Of a DNA stretch of 36,814 nucleotides, positions 34,985 to 36,814 are shown piece after piece. This DNA is from Pelargonium cotyledonis. Lineage: Eukaryota; Streptophyta; Magnoliopsida; Geraniales; Geraniaceae. The position numbers and the translations under genes are program-made. How positions within the stretch are numbered: position 1 is the stretch's first letter; each line of letters starts with the position of its first letter. The DNA lies in the NCBI GenBank assembly GCA_036897625.1, contig JAYMTA010000154.1, forward strand, positions 1-36,814, in the 5' to 3' direction. The notes beneath the pieces were generated by a model. It had not been told where the DNA came from, did not search any database, and saw only the letters and a list, made by a program, of their open reading frames with translations.

Positions 34985-35160
34985 CTGGTACAAAAATCCC
35001 AACTTTTTTCTTCCGGAATCGAAATCGAAACCAAAACCTCCCCAAACCCCTAATTACATAGCACCCCAAATCCCCCAAAACCAACCAAGCAATCCAATAT
35101 TCCAATCCAGTAACAGAATATACAGATATGAGAACCAAAACGGAGTGCGATGAAGCTTAC
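34985..35160 (-). other. 5' UTR intron of the trihelix gene
   Basis: On the minus strand, TTCAG/GTAAGC gives a strong donor at 35160. TTTTTGTACCAG, ending at 34985, gives an acceptor after a T-rich stretch. The 176-nt intron ends directly before the start ATG, so the six codons read in frame before it (ending CAG) would be intronic. Leader introns at this position are common in plant genes. Confidence 0.75.
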
Positions 35161-35268
35161 CTGAATAGACCCCTAACGGACTGGAGCTGAGGTCACGAAA
35201 TTTGGGAGGTTCGCGATGTGGGTTCTGTAATTTTCTCGGGAAAATTAGGAGAGAAAGCAAGGGAATCT

Positions 35269-35276
35269 GCGGGAAA
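35269..35276 (-). promoter_or_regulatory. E2F-type site upstream of the trihelix gene
   Basis: On the minus strand the octamer TTTCCCGC is a perfect match to the classical E2F consensus, about 110 nt upstream of the leader-intron donor. A second, weaker TTTTCCCGA lies about 30 nt away, at about 35236-35244. It falls either in the 5' UTR or the core promoter. Cell-cycle control is inferred from this only. Confidence 0.4.
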
Positions 35277-35344
35277 GTGAAGTGCAAGAACAGTAGCAGT
35301 TGTAAATTTGCGCGAGGGAGGCGCAGTAAACTGTAGAGACTAGA

Positions 35345-36085
35345 GACGCTCTTGAATTTTATTTACAGAGAGCAGTAGACGATGCAGGTGTTACAAAAGG
35401 ACATGTATTTACGAGATTGCCACTGGGTAATCGAAGCTTGTTGCTTTTGTGACGGCACGTTTTCAAATTTCAACTACTGTTCTGTCCAAAATTCGTTTTT
35501 TTCGGTTGGAATTTAAGAAAAACAAAAAAAAACAGTATCTCTACTTCCTCGTACATATTAGCTAAGGTCTCACTTCACATTACATTTCGGATAAGATTGG
35601 TCGTTATTTTACAATTAGAGCAACGTTACATGTACAAAATGAAGCATGATATATCAAATATTATAGTGGTAACTTGACCGAATAACAATGCGCCACGTGC
35701 GCAGTGTGTATAATAAATCGGGCGCTCTGCGCCATAAATTCATGAGAGAGTGGTGGTATCATGTACGTCAGGTTGTTGTTCGTTAAAATTAATTTTTAAC
35801 TACACAAATACGAAAAAAAAGGTTGCCACATTGATTGCTACGTCATTTTTTACAGAACATTTTGTACAAAATTTGGGACATTTAACATTTCTCTTACAAT
35901 TTTACGAGACAAACTCAATATTTAGACCTGACATTAGAAAGGAATCCGCTTCGCGCCCAAAATTTATTAGGCTGGTATGTGTGCGAATAATCGATGTGAC
36001 ATCACTTAATTGAGTATGATTTATTAGTTGAGACTCTCAGTCAATAAATCATGAATAAGATTTTTTTTTTCTCTTTCTCTAAGAA
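35345..36085. other. AT-rich upstream region of the trihelix gene
   Basis: No gene is supported. It should contain the distal promoter of the trihelix gene. A CCACGTGCGC stretch at about 35693-35702 contains a CACGTG (G-box) core. Otherwise it is AT-rich with random small frames. Confidence 0.5.
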
Positions 36086-36543
36086 ATTACAGTCAACTCA
36101 TATGTACTTGTCATTTTTTACAACTAGCCCTCTACAACTTTTAAACTTGACACTCAGCCCCACAATACTTGACAGAATACTGTTTTGTCAGTTAAATCTA
36201 ACTGAATACACACTCTCTGTTTTGCCTAATTAATTTTTTTAAATACCAATTTTATGGGGAGATATGGTTATACAATGAAGGAGTGAAAGATAAAAATGAA
36301 AGGGGAGCTAGAGTTTGTTTTGTTTTGTTTTATTTTTTAATTTTTTTATTCAACTTAAGGATTTGTTTGGTTTCAAAAACTCAAAACTAGATGAGTATAA
36401 TGGTCATTGTAAACAAAACTAATGGTTTTATGGACGGAACAATACTTTATCAAGTACTAAGGACATGAGTGTCAAAGTTGAAAGTTTCAGGAGACTAGAT
36501 ATCAAAGGTGACAACTGACAAGTACATATAGACCGACTGTAAT
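36086..36543. mobile_element. Non-autonomous element with about 95-bp terminal inverted repeats
   Basis: The left end (36086 to about 36180) and the reverse complement of the right end (about 36448 to 36543) align along their length. Shared words, in order, are ATTACAGTC, TATGTACTTGTCA, TTGACACTCA and ACTTGA. The centre is AT-rich and non-coding. Long inverted termini on a total of about 458 bp suggest a Mutator-like MITE. A clear 9-bp target-site duplication was not found, so the class is tentative. Confidence 0.6.
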
Positions 36544-36814
36544 CTCTCCTTAATATTATCATTGCGAGTTATAAACTTAATTACTATTAATAATTCAACA
36601 TTTTAATACAATTCTACTTTGAATAATAGTACCCATACTAAAAAGAGATATTTGTTTTCTATCATTTATGATTTTAATAATTAATCTAATTTATTTATAT
36701 CAAATTTTATTATTTATATCAAATATGAATATCTGATATATTTTCCTCATTATTGTTTATTATATTTAAATAATATACTCTATTATTGTTTATTATATAT
36801 GGTGTTTTTTATTT
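36544..36814. other. AT-rich window end, no feature
   Basis: Very AT-rich sequence with repeated TTTATTAT and ATATC words. No coding, RNA or mobile-element signal was seen before the window ends. Confidence 0.5.

Noticed and set aside
34985-35002. Upstream extension of the trihelix protein (six residues before M1)
   Set aside because: The extension begins at a TTG codon, not ATG, and lies inside the apparent leader intron next to the acceptor.
1-36814. CRISPR array, prokaryotic operon, phage or virus-derived genes
   Set aside because: No regularly spaced repeats and no such proteins were seen. The window is ordinary plant nuclear DNA.

Overview
This window is nuclear DNA of a flowering plant, most likely a eudicot. 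It has AT-rich non-coding DNA, genes split by GT-AG introns, a plant tRNA-Gly-like gene, a Stowaway-type MITE, and proteins that read as close orthologues of known plant families. I cannot name the species. There is no operon, phage, CRISPR or other prokaryotic feature.

Layout from left to right. (1) A plus-strand gene (CDS 1222-6334, three coding exons) encodes the alpha subunit of the COPI coatomer. It is complete, at 1216 aa. (2) A minus-strand gene (CDS 19698-7567) has 19 coding exons that I could join in frame into an 894-aa GH35 beta-galactosidase with a C-terminal SUEL lectin domain, most like plant BGAL9. Its introns carry several transposon remnants. (3) About 2.4 kb of AT-rich DNA separates the BGAL9 start from a divergent plus-strand gene. 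(4) That gene (CDS 24087-26026) encodes a 243-aa RNF4-like RING E3 ligase behind a long 5' UTR intron and two upstream reading frames. (5) A repeat-rich spacer (26.0-27.7 kb) holds a degenerate tandem duplication, a SINE-like fragment, a tRNA-Gly(GCC)-like gene with stem mismatches, and another repeat. (6) A plus-strand gene (27746-32483) with 13 proposed exons, including a 24-nt microexon, encodes a coiled-coil protein of about 432 aa that I do not recognise. An E2F-type site lies just upstream. (7) A minus-strand trihelix transcription factor gene (CDS 34984-33677) has an intron-less reading frame starting immediately after a 5' UTR intron. It also has a consensus E2F-type site upstream. (8) The right end is AT-rich and contains an element of about 460 bp with long terminal inverted repeats.

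The genes are independent housekeeping or regulatory loci (vesicle coat, cell-wall galactosidase, ubiquitin ligase, possible cell-division protein, transcription factor). Nothing suggests a shared pathway or cluster. I found no convincing new biological system. The points most worth a second look are the overlapping uORF/ORF start in the RING gene, the microexon, the unnamed coiled-coil gene with its E2F site, the mismatched tRNA-Gly, and several short uncatalogued repeats.
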